Below are positions 1-9,209 of a DNA stretch of 64,000 nt, piece by piece. The DNA is from Cryobacterium sp. SO1. Lineage in GTDB: Bacteria; Actinomycetota; Actinomycetes; Actinomycetales; Microbacteriaceae. The stretch spans positions 4,004,635-4,068,634 of the forward strand of contig NZ_CP067394.1 of assembly GCF_004210215.2 (NCBI RefSeq), read 5' to 3'. Within the stretch, counting starts at the first letter, position 1; each line of letters starts with the position of its first letter. The notes below the pieces were generated by a model, which searched no databases, had not been told where the DNA came from, and was given only the letters and a program-made list of their open reading frames with translations. The translations under genes were made by a program, and so were the position numbers.

Positions 1-824
1 GAGAAGACGGCTTCGACCCCGGTGGCCTTGACGGCGGCGACGAGGGCGTCGATTTCGGCGGCGCTCGGCTCGGCGTTGTCATCGAAGCTCGGGATGACGC
101 TGCCGACGTACGTGATGTCGTACGCGGCGGTGAAGTAGCCGAAGGCGTCGTGGTTGCTCACCAGCAGGCGCTCGTCGGAGGGAACGGTGTCGATGTTCTC
201 TCGGATCCAGGCGTCGAGCTCGGCGAGCTGGCCGGCATAGACGGCCTCGTTCGCCTCGAAGTCCGCGGCGTGCGTGCTGCTGGCCGCGGCCAGGCCGTCG
301 GCGATGGTGGCGACCATGGTCTCGGCGTTCGACACGTCGGTCCAGATGTGCGGGTTGCCGCCGGCGTGGTCGTGGTCGTGTTCCTCGGTGGCTTCCCCGG
401 CGGCTTCGTCGTCGTGGGCGGCTTCGTCCTCGTGGCCGGCCTCGCCGTCCAGGATGGTGATGCCCTCGTCGGAGTCGATCGTGATGCCGTCGAAGCCGGA
501 GGCCTCGATGGCGTCGTCGAGCCACTCCTCGAGCCCCACACCGTTGATCACGAGCACGTCGGCCTCGCCGAGGGCCGTGAGGTCGGCGACCGAGGGGTCG
601 TAGCTGTGCGCGCTCTGGTTGGGCTGGATCAGCTGGGTGATGCTGACGCCGTCGGTGTCGCCGACGACGTTGCGGGTGAGGTCGGCGATCTGGGTGGTCG
701 TGGCGACGACCTTGAGGTCGCCGTCCGATCCCGTCGCGGCGTTGGTGGCGGTCGTCGCGCATCCGGCCAGCGCGAGGGCGGCCGAGGCGGCCAGGGCGGG
801 GAGGAGGAACTTGGGGGTCTTCAC
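1..824 (-). CDS. Zinc/manganese-type ABC transporter substrate-binding lipoprotein (3' end outside window)
   Basis: Cluster A-I metal-binding protein that would capture Zn(II) outside the membrane and pass it to an ABC permease. The GTG at 824 gives a lipoprotein signal (MKTPKFLLPALAASAALALA followed by a G-C lipobox). A His/Asp/Glu-rich loop (HEDEAAHDDE ... EEHDHDHAGG) lies at about residues 135-155, followed by NPHIWTD, the usual family context for a metal-ligand His. The protein runs off the left edge, so the C-terminal lobe is incomplete. No good ribosome binding site is seen before this start. A Zur-like palindrome sits about 20 bp upstream, which fits zinc repression. Family assignment is firm; zinc rather than manganese is inferred from the His loop and operator. 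Confidence 0.88.
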   Translation of the reverse strand, partial: MKTPKFLLPALAASAALALAGCATTATNAATGSDGDLKVVATTTQIADLTRNVVGDTDGVSITQLIQPNQSAHSYDPSVADLTALGEADVLVINGVGLEEWLDDAIEASGFDGITIDSDEGITILDGEAGHEDEAAHDDEAAGEATEEHDHDHAGGNPHIWTDVSNAETMVATIADGLAAASSTHAADFEANEAVYAGQLAELDAWIRENIDTVPSDERLLVSNHDAFGYFTAAYDITYVGSVIPSFDDNAEPSAAEIDALVAAVKATGVEAVF

Positions 825-843
825 CTGTGGAACGCTACGCCTA

Positions 844-860
844 TTGATAATGATTGTCAA
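844..860. promoter_or_regulatory. Zur-type operator upstream of the metal-binding lipoprotein gene
   Basis: TTGATAATGATTGTCAA is a 17-bp palindrome with one mismatch. It resembles Zur boxes of the TGATAATNATTATCA type and lies just upstream of the minus-strand start at 824. Repression by zinc-loaded Zur is inferred from sequence likeness and position. Confidence 0.75.
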
Positions 861-885
861 AACCATTAGAACGGGCGTTCGGGGC

Positions 886-1605
886 TCATAGGTGCCGCAG
901 ATACCGCTCAGGGGCATCAAGGAAACTGGCCCAATTGGTGACCAGGTCGAGGTCCCGCCACGCCATCTCGCGCAGCCCCCACTCACCCACCTCGAGAATC
1001 TGTGCGCCGGGCAGAGCGGCGAGCAGCGGTGAGTGCGTCGACATGATCACCTGCGAGCCGCCGTCGGCCAGCAGGCCCTTGAGGTGGCCGAGCAGCGCCA
1101 GGCAGCCCGAGAAGGAGAGCGCCGATTCCGGTTCGTCGAGCACCCAGAGACCCCGCCCGCGGAACTTGTCGATGGCCAGCTCGAGGAACGATTCGCCGTG
1201 CGAGAACTCGTGGAATCGCGGCTCGGGCTTACTGCCCGGGTTCTCCTCCAGGTAGGTGAAGAAGCCGTGCATGGTCTCGGCGCGCAGAAAGTAGCCGCGG
1301 CGGGTGCTGCCGCCGCTGCGCACCAGCCGCAGGTGATCGTGCAGCGGTGACTCACTCACCCGGGAGGAGTTGCGTGCGCCGGTGGAGCCGCCCTCCGGCG
1401 AGAGGCCCCAGGCCAGGGCGACGGCCTCCACCAGGGTGGACTTGCCGGCACCGTTCTCGCCGACGAAGACCGTGGCCGGCCCCAGGTCGAGTCCGCTCTC
1501 GAGCAGTTGCGCCACCGGCGGCAGGGTGGCCGGCCAGGCACTCCTGGCCAGCGGATGCAGGGGGTCTTCCTCAATCCGGCGCAGGGGCGTGCTCTCAAAG
1601 GCCAT
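886..1605 (-). CDS. AAA family ATPase (ABC-like, stand-alone)
   Basis: Cytoplasmic P-loop ATPase of about 239 residues. Walker A is GENGAGKST near residue 50; the ABC-like region is followed by LWVLDEPESALS (Walker B with catalytic Glu) and STHSPLLAALPGA (switch His). This is the compact predicted-ATPase type related to the ATPase halves of OLD/RecF-like proteins, with no transport partner nearby. ATG at 1605 is chosen because GGAGGATGGGG precedes it; an upstream in-frame ATG would add a Pro/Gly-rich stretch unlike the family. The cellular role is unknown. Confidence 0.8.
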   Translation of the reverse strand: MAFESTPLRRIEEDPLHPLARSAWPATLPPVAQLLESGLDLGPATVFVGENGAGKSTLVEAVALAWGLSPEGGSTGARNSSRVSESPLHDHLRLVRSGGSTRRGYFLRAETMHGFFTYLEENPGSKPEPRFHEFSHGESFLELAIDKFRGRGLWVLDEPESALSFSGCLALLGHLKGLLADGGSQVIMSTHSPLLAALPGAQILEVGEWGLREMAWRDLDLVTNWASFLDAPERYLRHL

Positions 1606-1862
1606 GCCCCATCCTCCCCCGCCGCCCGGCGGTCGGGGCATCCCGCTCTCGACGTAGTGGGGCGGCGCCCGCGGGCCCAGGCTCGCGGGCCGCAAGGTGC
1701 GCCCGCTTGCTGCACCCCCCCGTCAGCGGCGTCGAAGGGAGACGTTGCCGCATCTCGGCGAGCCAGCCATCCGCGACATCAGCCACGAGCCCCCATCAGC
1801 ACTCCCGATGGGGAATTCTGCGGCAACTCGCGGTGGCGACGCCCGCCGTCTACTCTGTTGCC

Positions 1863-2564
1863 ATGAGAGCACGCGCCGGCAAGGGCACCACCCCACCCGC
1901 CGGAAGCTTGCCCGGCCCGGCCCGCTCCGGTCGGATTGCCCGGGTCGGTCGGGCCGCCAGGGTGGCGCCGCCGGCCACTGCACAGCCGAACTCTGCACAG
2001 CCGAACTCTGCACAGCCGGCCCCGACCGCGATGCTCCGTCCGTGGCGACTCGGCGACGCGGCCGGCCTGCAGAGCGCCTTCGCAGGCAGCGACGACCTCG
2101 CCGCCCAGTTCGGCGCCTTCGAGCTGTCCACGATCGCCCGCTGCCAGAGCTTCATCGCCGACAACCTCGCACCGGCCACGGTCTCCCGGCAGAACTTCGC
2201 CATCAGCGTCGACGGCATCGCGGTGGGCAACGTGGGCATCGGCAGCATGGAGCACCGGCACGGCACCGGCTGGGTCTACTACTGGGTCTCGGCCGAGGCG
2301 CGCGGGCAGGGCCTGGCGACGCTCGCGCTCGCGTCGATCGCCGCCTGGGCCTTCACCGAGCAGGGTCTGCACCGGCTCGAGCTCGGGCATCGCACCAACA
2401 ATCCGGCCTCCTGCCGGGTCGCCGCCAAGGCGGGCTTCGCCTTCGAGGGCATCGAGCGGCAGAAACTCAAGTACGGCACCGAGCGCTTCGACGTCGAGAC
2501 GCACGCCAGGCTCCGCACGGATACCCCTCCCCCGGTCCGCCCGCTGCCCACCGCCACCTTCTAG
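1863..2564 (+). CDS. GNAT family N-acetyltransferase (RimJ/RimL-like)
   Basis: Acetyl-CoA dependent N-acetyltransferase. The GNAT core covers about residues 55-225, including the strand with VGIGSME, the acetyl-CoA loop ARGQGLATLAL, and the C-terminal HRTNNPASCRVAAKAGFAFEG typical of RimJ/RimL relatives. The N-terminal 50 residues are Arg/Ala/Pro-rich and contain a pentapeptide repeat (AQPNS, AQPNS, AQPAP) encoded by a 15-bp tandem repeat. The true start could therefore be internal, for instance near MLRPWRLGDA. The substrate is not predictable. Confidence 0.8.
   Translation: MRARAGKGTTPPAGSLPGPARSGRIARVGRAARVAPPATAQPNSAQPNSAQPAPTAMLRPWRLGDAAGLQSAFAGSDDLAAQFGAFELSTIARCQSFIADNLAPATVSRQNFAISVDGIAVGNVGIGSMEHRHGTGWVYYWVSAEARGQGLATLALASIAAWAFTEQGLHRLELGHRTNNPASCRVAAKAGFAFEGIERQKLKYGTERFDVETHARLRTDTPPPVRPLPTATF
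1978..2018 (+). repeat. 15-bp tandem repeat inside the GNAT N-terminus
   Basis: About 2.7 copies of the unit CTGCACAGCCGAACT. It is in frame, so copy-number change would only alter the number of pentapeptide units in a low-complexity N-terminal extension. Confidence 0.85.
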
Positions 2565-2584
2565 GCCCGAGCAACCGACCAGCC

Positions 2585-3364
2585 ATGTCGCCGCACTCCG
2601 TTGCCCCCGCCGAGGTGATCGACCGGCTGCGCGCGGCGGGGTGCGTGTTCGCCGAGGAGGAGGCCCGGCTGCTGCTCGCGGCCGCCGGCGACCCAGCCGA
2701 TCTGGAACGATTGCTGCGCCTGCGCACCTCCGGCCTGCCGCTCGAACAGGTGCTCGGCTGGGTGGACTTCTGTGATCTGCGGATCACCGTGCGGCCGGGA
2801 GTGTTCGTGCCCCGCCGTCGCACCGGCCTGCTGGTGAAGCGGGCGGCCCGGCTCATCCGGCCGGGCGCGGTCGTGGTCGACCTCTGCTGCGGCACGGGCG
2901 CCGTCGGCGCCGTTCTTCTCATCGAGGAGCCCACGCTGACCCTCTACGCCGTGGACATCGACCCGGCGGCCACGGCGTGCGCCCGGGAGAACATCGCCCC
3001 GAGCGGCGGTACGGCACTGACCGGAGACCTGTTCGCCCCGTTGCCGCCCGGCCTGCTCGACCGGGTCGACGTCGTCGTGGCGAACGCCCCTTACGTGCCG
3101 ACGGATGCCATCGCGCGGATGCCGCCGGAAGCGCGGCTGCACGAGGCCCGGATCGCGCTGGACGGCGGCCCTGACGGCCTCGAGGTGCAGCGGCGCCTCG
3201 TGGCGGCGGCGCCGGACTGGCTGGCGCCCGGCGGGCATCTGCTCGTGGAGACCAGCGCGGGGCAGGCCGCACACACCGCGGCGATCTTCGCACGGCACGG
3301 GCTCGCCCCTCGCGTCGTGCACTCCCGGAAGCTGGACGCCACCGTGGTGATCGGCACCGTGTGA
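2585..3364 (+). CDS. Putative protein N5-glutamine methyltransferase (PrmC/HemK-like)
   Basis: Class I SAM-dependent methyltransferase of 259 residues. A helical N-terminal domain precedes VVDLCCGTGAVGAVL (SAM motif I, near residue 102), DIDP (motif II) and NAPYVP (near residue 167), the N-P-P-Y equivalent used to hold a glutamine amide. The first Pro of NPPY is Ala here, as in an actinobacterial paralogue group annotated as putative N5-glutamine methyltransferase. It follows the GNAT by 20 bp and may be co-transcribed. Release-factor methylation is therefore not assured; canonical PrmC is probably elsewhere. Confidence 0.8.
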   Translation: MSPHSVAPAEVIDRLRAAGCVFAEEEARLLLAAAGDPADLERLLRLRTSGLPLEQVLGWVDFCDLRITVRPGVFVPRRRTGLLVKRAARLIRPGAVVVDLCCGTGAVGAVLLIEEPTLTLYAVDIDPAATACARENIAPSGGTALTGDLFAPLPPGLLDRVDVVVANAPYVPTDAIARMPPEARLHEARIALDGGPDGLEVQRRLVAAAPDWLAPGGHLLVETSAGQAAHTAAIFARHGLAPRVVHSRKLDATVVIGTV

Positions 3365-3388
3365 TCGGCACCGTGTGATGGGCGCCAC

Positions 3389-3823
3389 GTGAGCGGCACC
3401 CGCCAGGCCCAACCATCGCGCGCCTCAGTCCTCGCGGTCGGCGGCACCGCGGTCTTCCTCGCCGAGCTGCCGCTGACATCGCCCGTGCCGCTGGTCCTCA
3501 CCCCGGTCGCCAGTGGCCTGGTCCTCTGGGCCACCTGGACCCACCGTTGGCAGCGGCTCGGCCTCTCCCGTCCGCCGCGGGGCGCCGTCAGCGGGTCAGC
3601 GTGGCTCCCGGTGGCGCTGCCCCTGGTGCTGGTTCTGGCACTGGTCGTCGCGACCACCGGCGGGCTCTTCGCGGCGTGCATGTATCTGCGCGTCGGCAGC
3701 ATCTGGCCGGCGATCCTGTTCCACGCCGGATTCGACGCGGCCCAGTTGGGCAGCGTGCACCAGACCCCGCCCACGGTGGATGCCTGCTCAACGAGGCTGA
3801 CCAGGTCACTCTCGAGTGCGTGA
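3389..3823 (+). pseudogene. CPBP/Abi-type intramembrane protease remnant (internal deletion)
   Basis: The 144-residue product keeps the start and end of a CPBP (CAAX protease/bacteriocin-processing) protein. The C-terminal block GGLFAACMYLRVGSIWPAIL followed by FHAGFD matches CPBP motif 3 and its preceding helix. The catalytic EExxxR and FxxxH segments normally found about 70-90 residues earlier are absent: an N-terminal membrane helix pair runs straight into the C-terminal block. With no Glu/His catalytic set it should be inactive. Start GTG at 3389, 24 bp after the methyltransferase stop. I read it as an in-frame or compensated deletion derivative; a short membrane protein with another role is less likely. 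Confidence 0.6.
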
Positions 3824-3924
3824 GCGTTCGCTGCGCCCCCTGTGGCCCAATGCACCAGCTATAGCTGGCGCATCGGGCCGTGCGGGGTGCAGCGAGCGTC
3901 GCGGAGGGCGGACCACCCCGTCGG

Positions 3925-5388
3925 CTACTCCAGGAGCAGCGCCGGCTCCTCGATGATGCTGGCCACGTCGGCGAGGAAGCGGCTGGCCACGTCGCCGTCG
4001 ACCACACGGTGGTCGAAGCTGGCGCCGATGGTGGTCACGAAGCGCGGGCGCACCTCGCCGTCGACCACCCAGGGCTTGAGCTTGATCGTGCCGAGCGCCA
4101 CAATCCCGGCCTCGCCGGAGTTGAGGATCGGCGTGCCGGTGTCCATGCCGAAGACACCGATGTTGGTGATCGTGATGGTGCCGTTGGCCATCTCGGCGGG
4201 GCTGGTCTTGCCGTCGCGGGCCGTGATGGTGAGCTTCTCCAGGGCACCGGCCAGCTCGAGCAGGCTCATGTCCTGGGCTTCCTTGATGTTGGGCACGATC
4301 AGGCCGCGCGGGGTGGCCGCGGCGATGCCGAGGTTCACGTAGTGCTTGATCACGATCTCCTCGTCGGTGAAGACCGAGTTGACCGTGGGGTTGCGCCGCA
4401 CGGCCCAGATCATGGCCTTGGCCATGATCAGCAGCGGCGACACCTTGACCCCGGCGAAGTCGGTGGAGACCTTGAGCCGCTTGACGAACTCCATCGTGCG
4501 GGTGGCGTCCACATCGACGAACAGGCTCACGTGCGGGGCGGTGAAGGCGCTCTTCACCATGGTCTGGGCGATCACCTTGCGCACGCCCTTGACGGGGATG
4601 TGCTCTTCGCGGTCCGTCGGCCACTCCGGCGTCTGGATATTGCGGAACACGCTGGCCTGGGTGGCCTCGCGCAGCACGTCCTCCCGGGTGACATCGCCGA
4701 ACCGGCCGGTCGCTTCGACCTGGCTGATGTCGACGCCGAGGTCCTTGGCGAGCTTGCGGATCGGCGGCTTGGTGATCACGGGACCGGCGGGCTTGGCGGG
4801 CGCGGATGCGGCGGGGGCGGCGGCCGACCGAGCCGGCGGCACCGGCCGCGACGGGCCGGTCGCGGCGGTGGTCGAGCGGGGACCCGAGGCGGCCGCGCCG
4901 CCCTGCGGGGGTGCGGTCGCCGCGGCGGCGAGGGCTTCGTGCGCCGCGGTCGGGACCACGTGCCGGCGCCGGCGGGTGGGCATCGAGGCAGCGGCGCCGC
5001 GACCCACGAGCACGGCCGGGGACTCTTCGGCGGGTTCCTGCGAGATGGTGCCGCCCGCATCCCGAGCGGCATCGGCGAGGTCGTCGGCGGCCGGGGCGGC
5101 CGGAGTCGCGGCAGCCGGGGCGGGTGCGGCGCTGTCGGGGGCGCCGGCCTCGGAGAGGATCGTGATGATGACGGTGCCCACATCGACGGTGGTGCCCGGT
5201 TCGACGAGGATCTCGCCGACGACGCCCACGTAGGGTGAGGGCAGTTCAACGAGGGACTTGGCGGTTTCGATCTCGACGAGCACCTGGTTGATCGAGATGG
5301 TGTCGCCGGGGGCGACCTTCCACTCGACGATTTCGGCCTCGGTCAGGCCCTCGCCCACGTCGGGGAGGGTGAATCGGGAGACGCTCAT
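3925..5388 (-). CDS. bkdC: 2-oxo acid dehydrogenase complex E2, dihydrolipoamide acyltransferase
   Basis: Transfers the acyl group from E1-bound thiamine diphosphate to CoA through a lipoyl arm. Lipoyl domain at residues 1-80 with lipoylated Lys in IETAKS (about K44), an Ala/Pro linker, a peripheral subunit-binding domain near 195-235 ([20 protein letters not shown]), and a catalytic domain to the end with [10 protein letters not shown] (catalytic His and Asp). It is the last gene of the minus-strand run hisC-like, E1alpha, E1beta, E2. No E3 (lipoamide dehydrogenase) lies beside it, so E3 is probably shared. Branched-chain specificity is inferred from the separate alpha/beta E1 and family resemblance. 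Confidence 0.9.
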   Translation of the reverse strand: MSVSRFTLPDVGEGLTEAEIVEWKVAPGDTISINQVLVEIETAKSLVELPSPYVGVVGEILVEPGTTVDVGTVIITILSEAGAPDSAAPAPAAATPAAPAADDLADAARDAGGTISQEPAEESPAVLVGRGAAASMPTRRRRHVVPTAAHEALAAAATAPPQGGAAASGPRSTTAATGPSRPVPPARSAAAPAASAPAKPAGPVITKPPIRKLAKDLGVDISQVEATGRFGDVTREDVLREATQASVFRNIQTPEWPTDREEHIPVKGVRKVIAQTMVKSAFTAPHVSLFVDVDATRTMEFVKRLKVSTDFAGVKVSPLLIMAKAMIWAVRRNPTVNSVFTDEEIVIKHYVNLGIAAATPRGLIVPNIKEAQDMSLLELAGALEKLTITARDGKTSPAEMANGTITITNIGVFGMDTGTPILNSGEAGIVALGTIKLKPWVVDGEVRPRFVTTIGASFDHRVVDGDVASRFLADVASIIEEPALLLE

Positions 5389-5414
5389 GGGGTGCCTTTC
5401 ACAGCGGGGGACGG

Positions 5415-6428
5415 TTAGAAGGCGAGGGAGCGGTCGACGGCTTCGAGCACCCTGTCCGGGCTGGGCAGGTAGTGCGTCTCCACCGCGGCGGGCGGGAACG
5501 GCGTGTCGAAGCCGGAGACCCGCAGCACGGGCGCCTCGAGCGAGTAGAAGGCCCGCTCGGTGACGGTGGCGGCGATCTCGGAGCCGACGCTGACGAAGCC
5601 GGCAGCCTCCTGCGCGACGACGAGGTGGCCGGTCTTGTGCACCGACTCGAGGATCGGTGCGTAGTCGATCGGTGAGATCGAGCGCAGGTCGATGACCTCG
5701 AGGCTGATGCCCTCGGCTGCGGCCAGTTCGGCGGCCTGCAACAGCACGCTCACCATGGCGCCGTGGCCGACGACGGTGACGCTCGTGCCGGTGCGGACCA
5801 CCTTGCTGGCGTGCAGCGGGGTGCCGGGGGCGGTGAAGTCCACCTCGCCCTTGGGCCAGTAGCGGCTCTTGGGTTCGAAGAAGATCACCGGGTCGTTCGA
5901 GGCGATCGCTTCCCGCATCATCCAGTACGCGTCGTGCGGGTTGGACGGGCTCACCACGCGCAGCCCCGGGGTGTGCGCGAAGTACGCCTCCGGGCTCTCC
6001 TGATGGTGCTCGATCGAGCCGATGTGGCCGCCGTAGGGGATCCGCACGACGACGGGCATGGTGACGCCGCCCTCGTGCCGGTTGCGCATCCGGGCCAGCT
6101 GGCTGGTGATCTGGTCGAAGCCGGGGAAGACGAAGCCGTCGAACTGGATCTCGCAGACCGGCCGGTAGCCGCGCAGGGCCAGGCCGATGGCGGTGCCGAT
6201 GATGCCGGACTCGGCCAGCGGGGTGTCCAGCACCCGCTTCTCACCGAACTCGGCGTGCAGGCCCTCCGTCACCCGGAAGACGCCGCCGAGCGGGCCGATG
6301 TCCTCGCCCATCATGAGCACCTGGGGGTCGTCGAGCATCGCTTGGCGCAGCCCCGCGTTGAGGGCCTTGGCCATCGGCAGGTTCGCGCGGGTCGGCGCGG
6401 CGTCGCGGTCGGTTGTCAGTGTGGTCAT
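5415..6428 (-). CDS. bkdB: 2-oxo acid dehydrogenase E1 component, beta subunit
   Basis: Transketolase-like beta subunit (337 residues, full length) pairing with the alpha subunit to decarboxylate 2-oxo acids, probably branched-chain. Family landmarks include [17 protein letters not shown] near residue 42, [18 protein letters not shown], the [20 protein letters not shown] stretch, and the C-terminal transketolase domain ending in the GFDTPFPPA segment. Its ATG overlaps the alpha-subunit stop as ATGA, so the two subunits are translationally coupled, fitting 1:1 assembly. Confidence 0.92.
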   Translation of the reverse strand: MTTLTTDRDAAPTRANLPMAKALNAGLRQAMLDDPQVLMMGEDIGPLGGVFRVTEGLHAEFGEKRVLDTPLAESGIIGTAIGLALRGYRPVCEIQFDGFVFPGFDQITSQLARMRNRHEGGVTMPVVVRIPYGGHIGSIEHHQESPEAYFAHTPGLRVVSPSNPHDAYWMMREAIASNDPVIFFEPKSRYWPKGEVDFTAPGTPLHASKVVRTGTSVTVVGHGAMVSVLLQAAELAAAEGISLEVIDLRSISPIDYAPILESVHKTGHLVVAQEAAGFVSVGSEIAATVTERAFYSLEAPVLRVSGFDTPFPPAAVETHYLPSPDRVLEAVDRSLAF

Positions 6429-7576
6429 CAGGACTCACTCCCGTCGAACGACGTTTCGTAGGCGTCGAGCCAGGCTTTCTGTTCCACGACCAGCGGATGC
6501 GGTTCGGCGTAGACGTTGTCGAAGATGACCGAACGGTCCGGCGAGCTGATCTCCAGCGCGCGCCGGCGCACATCCGCGGCGTGGTCTGCGGCTTCTTCGT
6601 CGACGGAGTCGAGGAACTCCTGCTCGACGCCGAGGCGCTTGAGGTAGGCACGGAAGCGCACGATCGGGTCGCGGGCGACCCAGTAGGCCAGCTCGTCGGG
6701 GTCACGGTACTTGGTGGGGTCGTCGGCGGTGGTGTGGGCGCCGACCCGGTAGGTGAGCGCCTCGATCAGTGACGGGCCGTGGCCGGCGCGGGCGTCGTCC
6801 ATGTTCTTGGCGGTGACCGCGTAGCTGGCCAGCACGTCGTTGCCGTCGACCTGGATGCCGGGCATGCCGAAGCCGCCGGCGCGGAGGTACAGCGGGGTGC
6901 GCGACTGGCGGGAGACGGGCACCGAGATGGCCCAGTGGTTGTTCTGCATGAAGAACACCTGCGGGGTCTGGTAGCTGGCCGCGAAGACCAGGGCCTCGTT
7001 GGCGTCACCCTGCGAGGAGGCGCCGTCGCCGTAGTAGACGATCACCGCCTGGTCGGTCTCCGGGTTGCCCGTGGCCGTGGCGCCGTCCAGTTGCATTCCC
7101 ATGGCATAGCCGGTGGCGTGCAGGGTCTGCGAGGCCAGCACCAGGGTGTAGAGGTGGAAGTTACCGTGCTCCTCTGGCGTCCAGCCGCCCAGGGTGACGC
7201 CGCGGAGCATCCGCAGGATGTCGACCATGTCCAGGCCGCGGATCATGCCGACAACGTGCTCGCGGTAGGACGGGAACACGTGGTCCTGCGCCCGGGTGGC
7301 GTAGGCGGAGCCGACCTGCGCGGCCTCCTGGCCGTGGCTGGGCACCCACAGGGCGAGTTGGCCCTGGCGTTGCAGGTTCGCGGCCTCGGTGTCGAACTTC
7401 CGCACGACGACCATGTCGCGGTAGAACCTGCGGTAGTCGGCCTCGGTGAGGCGCTCGAAGTAGGGCAGGAACTCGGCGGCCGAGTCGGACGGCGCGAACG
7501 CCCCCTCCGTCGACAGGAGCTGCACGGTCGGAGAGGTCAGAGTGCGCACGGGTGCGTCGTTGGAGGTCACTGGCAC
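6428..7576 (-). CDS. bkdA: 2-oxo acid dehydrogenase E1 component, alpha subunit
   Basis: Thiamine-diphosphate enzyme subunit of 382 residues. The ThDP-binding motif is YYGDGASSQGDANEAL ending in FFMQNNHWAIS. The region around YRVGAHTTADDPTKYR corresponds to the phosphorylation-loop segment of branched-chain E1alpha. GTG start at 7576 (a second in-frame GTG is two codons later), only 4 bp after the aminotransferase stop. Co-transcription with the aminotransferase suggests a link to amino-acid transamination and oxidation. Confidence 0.92.
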   Translation of the reverse strand: MPVTSNDAPVRTLTSPTVQLLSTEGAFAPSDSAAEFLPYFERLTEADYRRFYRDMVVVRKFDTEAANLQRQGQLALWVPSHGQEAAQVGSAYATRAQDHVFPSYREHVVGMIRGLDMVDILRMLRGVTLGGWTPEEHGNFHLYTLVLASQTLHATGYAMGMQLDGATATGNPETDQAVIVYYGDGASSQGDANEALVFAASYQTPQVFFMQNNHWAISVPVSRQSRTPLYLRAGGFGMPGIQVDGNDVLASYAVTAKNMDDARAGHGPSLIEALTYRVGAHTTADDPTKYRDPDELAYWVARDPIVRFRAYLKRLGVEQEFLDSVDEEAADHAADVRRRALEISSPDRSVIFDNVYAEPHPLVVEQKAWLDAYETSFDGSES

Positions 7577-7580
7577 CGTA

Positions 7581-8687
7581 CTAACCTAGCCGCCGGGCCG
7601 GATGCCCCGTTGGTAGATCCTGAACAATCTCAGCGCCGATCCGTAGGAGCGTGGCCACAGATTCCTCCTCGCCAATCGAGACCCGGATGCCCTCCGGGTG
7701 GAAGGGCCGGACGACGAGTCCGGCATTCGTGAACGTGTCGGCGGTCGCCGCGGTCGCCGCGCCCAGCGGCAGCCAGACGAAGTTGGCCTGCGACCGGGGG
7801 ATGTCCAGTCCAGCGGCGACGAGAGCCGCGCGGATGCCGTCGCGTTGTGCGGCGATCACGCCGACCCGCGCGAGCAGCTCGGGTTCGGCGTCGAGCGAGG
7901 CCAGGGCGGCGGCCGAGCCCTGCCCGGTGACCGAGAGCGGGATCGCGGTGGCGCGGGCGGCGTCCAGGATGCCGACCGGGCCCAGGCCGTAGCCGACCCG
8001 AAGGCCCGCCAGGCCGTAGGCCTTGGAGAAGGTGCGCAACACCACGAGGTTGGGGTAGCGACCCAGCAGGTTCGTGCCGTCGACGGCGGCGGGATCGGTG
8101 ACGAATTCGGCGTACGCCTCGTCGAGGATCACCAGCAGGTCGGCGGGGACCTGCTCCATGAACGCTTCGAATTCGTCGGCCGTGACGATCACACCGGTGG
8201 GATTGTTGGGGCTGCAGACGATCACGACGCGGGTGCGCGGGGTGATCAGCGCGGCCATCGCGGGCAGGTCGTGGCCGTGGTCGGCGCGGTTCGGCGCGGT
8301 GACGCTGGTGGCGCCGGACACCGTCACCAGGCTCGGGTACGCCTCGAACGAGCGCCAGGAGTAGAGCACCTCGTCACCGGGCCCGGCCGCGGCCAGGATC
8401 AGCTGGGCCAGCAGCGCCACCGAGCCCGCGCCGATGTGCACCTCGTCGGTGGTCAGGCCGTACCGGGCGGCGAGCCGCTCGCGCAGGGCGAGGGCGGAGG
8501 CATCCGGGTACCGATTGAAGGCCGAGACGGCGTTCACCGCGTCGACGACGCCGGGCAGCGGGTCGAACGGGTTCTCGTTGCTGGACAACTTGAAGGCGGA
8601 GGCGGAGGCCGCCTTGCCCTGCCGGTACGCCGGCAGCGCAACGATCTCAGGGCGCAGGCGGACCGAGGGCTGGTCAGAAGGGCTCAC
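7581..8687 (-). CDS. Histidinol-phosphate/aromatic aminotransferase (class I/II PLP enzyme)
   Basis: PLP aminotransferase of 368 residues. KLSSNENPF near the N-terminus is the HisC signature; [16 protein letters not shown] and [17 protein letters not shown] (PLP Lys near residue 222) complete the fold. Leads a four-gene minus-strand operon with the 2-oxo acid dehydrogenase. A stand-alone copy beside bkd-type genes is common in actinobacteria, where it may act as an aromatic or branched-chain aminotransferase rather than the histidine-operon HisC; for that reason no symbol is given. GTG start at 8687. Confidence 0.82.
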   Translation of the reverse strand: MSPSDQPSVRLRPEIVALPAYRQGKAASASAFKLSSNENPFDPLPGVVDAVNAVSAFNRYPDASALALRERLAARYGLTTDEVHIGAGSVALLAQLILAAAGPGDEVLYSWRSFEAYPSLVTVSGATSVTAPNRADHGHDLPAMAALITPRTRVVIVCSPNNPTGVIVTADEFEAFMEQVPADLLVILDEAYAEFVTDPAAVDGTNLLGRYPNLVVLRTFSKAYGLAGLRVGYGLGPVGILDAARATAIPLSVTGQGSAAALASLDAEPELLARVGVIAAQRDGIRAALVAAGLDIPRSQANFVWLPLGAATAATADTFTNAGLVVRPFHPEGIRVSIGEEESVATLLRIGAEIVQDLPTGHPARRLG

Positions 8688-8791
8688 TCGGCGAGTCTAC
8701 GCCGCGGCATATTCGCGGTGCCGCATGCTCCGGCCGTATATGCCGCGCCGGAAACCAGCCCGAAGCGGGCGCGGGCTGACAGTATGGAACC

Positions 8792-9187
8792 ATGGGAAGT
8801 TTCCTGATCAAGCTCATCGTCAACGCCGTCGCCCTCTGGGTGACGACGCTCATCGTGGCGGGCGTTCGGGTCGACGCGTACGCGCCGGACACCGTGGCCG
8901 TCGTCCTGACCTACCTGCTGATCTCGCTGATCTTCGGGTTCGTCAACGGGTTCGTCGGCGGCTTCGTACGCATCGTGGCCTTCCCGCTCTATGTGCTCAC
9001 CCTCGGGCTGCTGTCGTTCATCGTGAACGGGCTGCTGCTGATGCTGGTGGCCTGGATCTCCGGCCTGCTCGGCTTCGGCCTGGTCGTGGAGAGCTTCTGG
9101 TGGGGCGTGCTCGGCGCGTTCGTGCTGGGCGTCTTCAGCTGGCTGTTCGGCCTGCTGGTGCGACCGTTGAACAGAGCCAGCTCTTAA
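8792..9187 (+). CDS. Phage-holin-family small membrane protein (four helices)
   Basis: 131-residue integral membrane protein with four predicted hydrophobic segments and an N-terminal MGSFLIKLIVNAVALWVTTL block, resembling the mycobacterial four-TMS phage-holin superfamily (DUF360-like) that is widespread in bacterial chromosomes. The conserved GLVNGFVGGFVRI-like loop appears as FVNGFVGGFVRIV. It is divergent from the aminotransferase, with about 100 bp between them. Despite the family name there is no prophage context here, and its role is unknown. Confidence 0.8.
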   Translation: MGSFLIKLIVNAVALWVTTLIVAGVRVDAYAPDTVAVVLTYLLISLIFGFVNGFVGGFVRIVAFPLYVLTLGLLSFIVNGLLLMLVAWISGLLGFGLVVESFWWGVLGAFVLGVFSWLFGLLVRPLNRASS

Positions 9188-9209
9188 GCAACCCGGCCCG
9201 CAGCCTGGG

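Noticed and set aside
8792..9187. Prophage signal from the holin-like gene
   Set aside because: No other phage gene nearby; this four-helix family is chromosomal in many actinobacteria.
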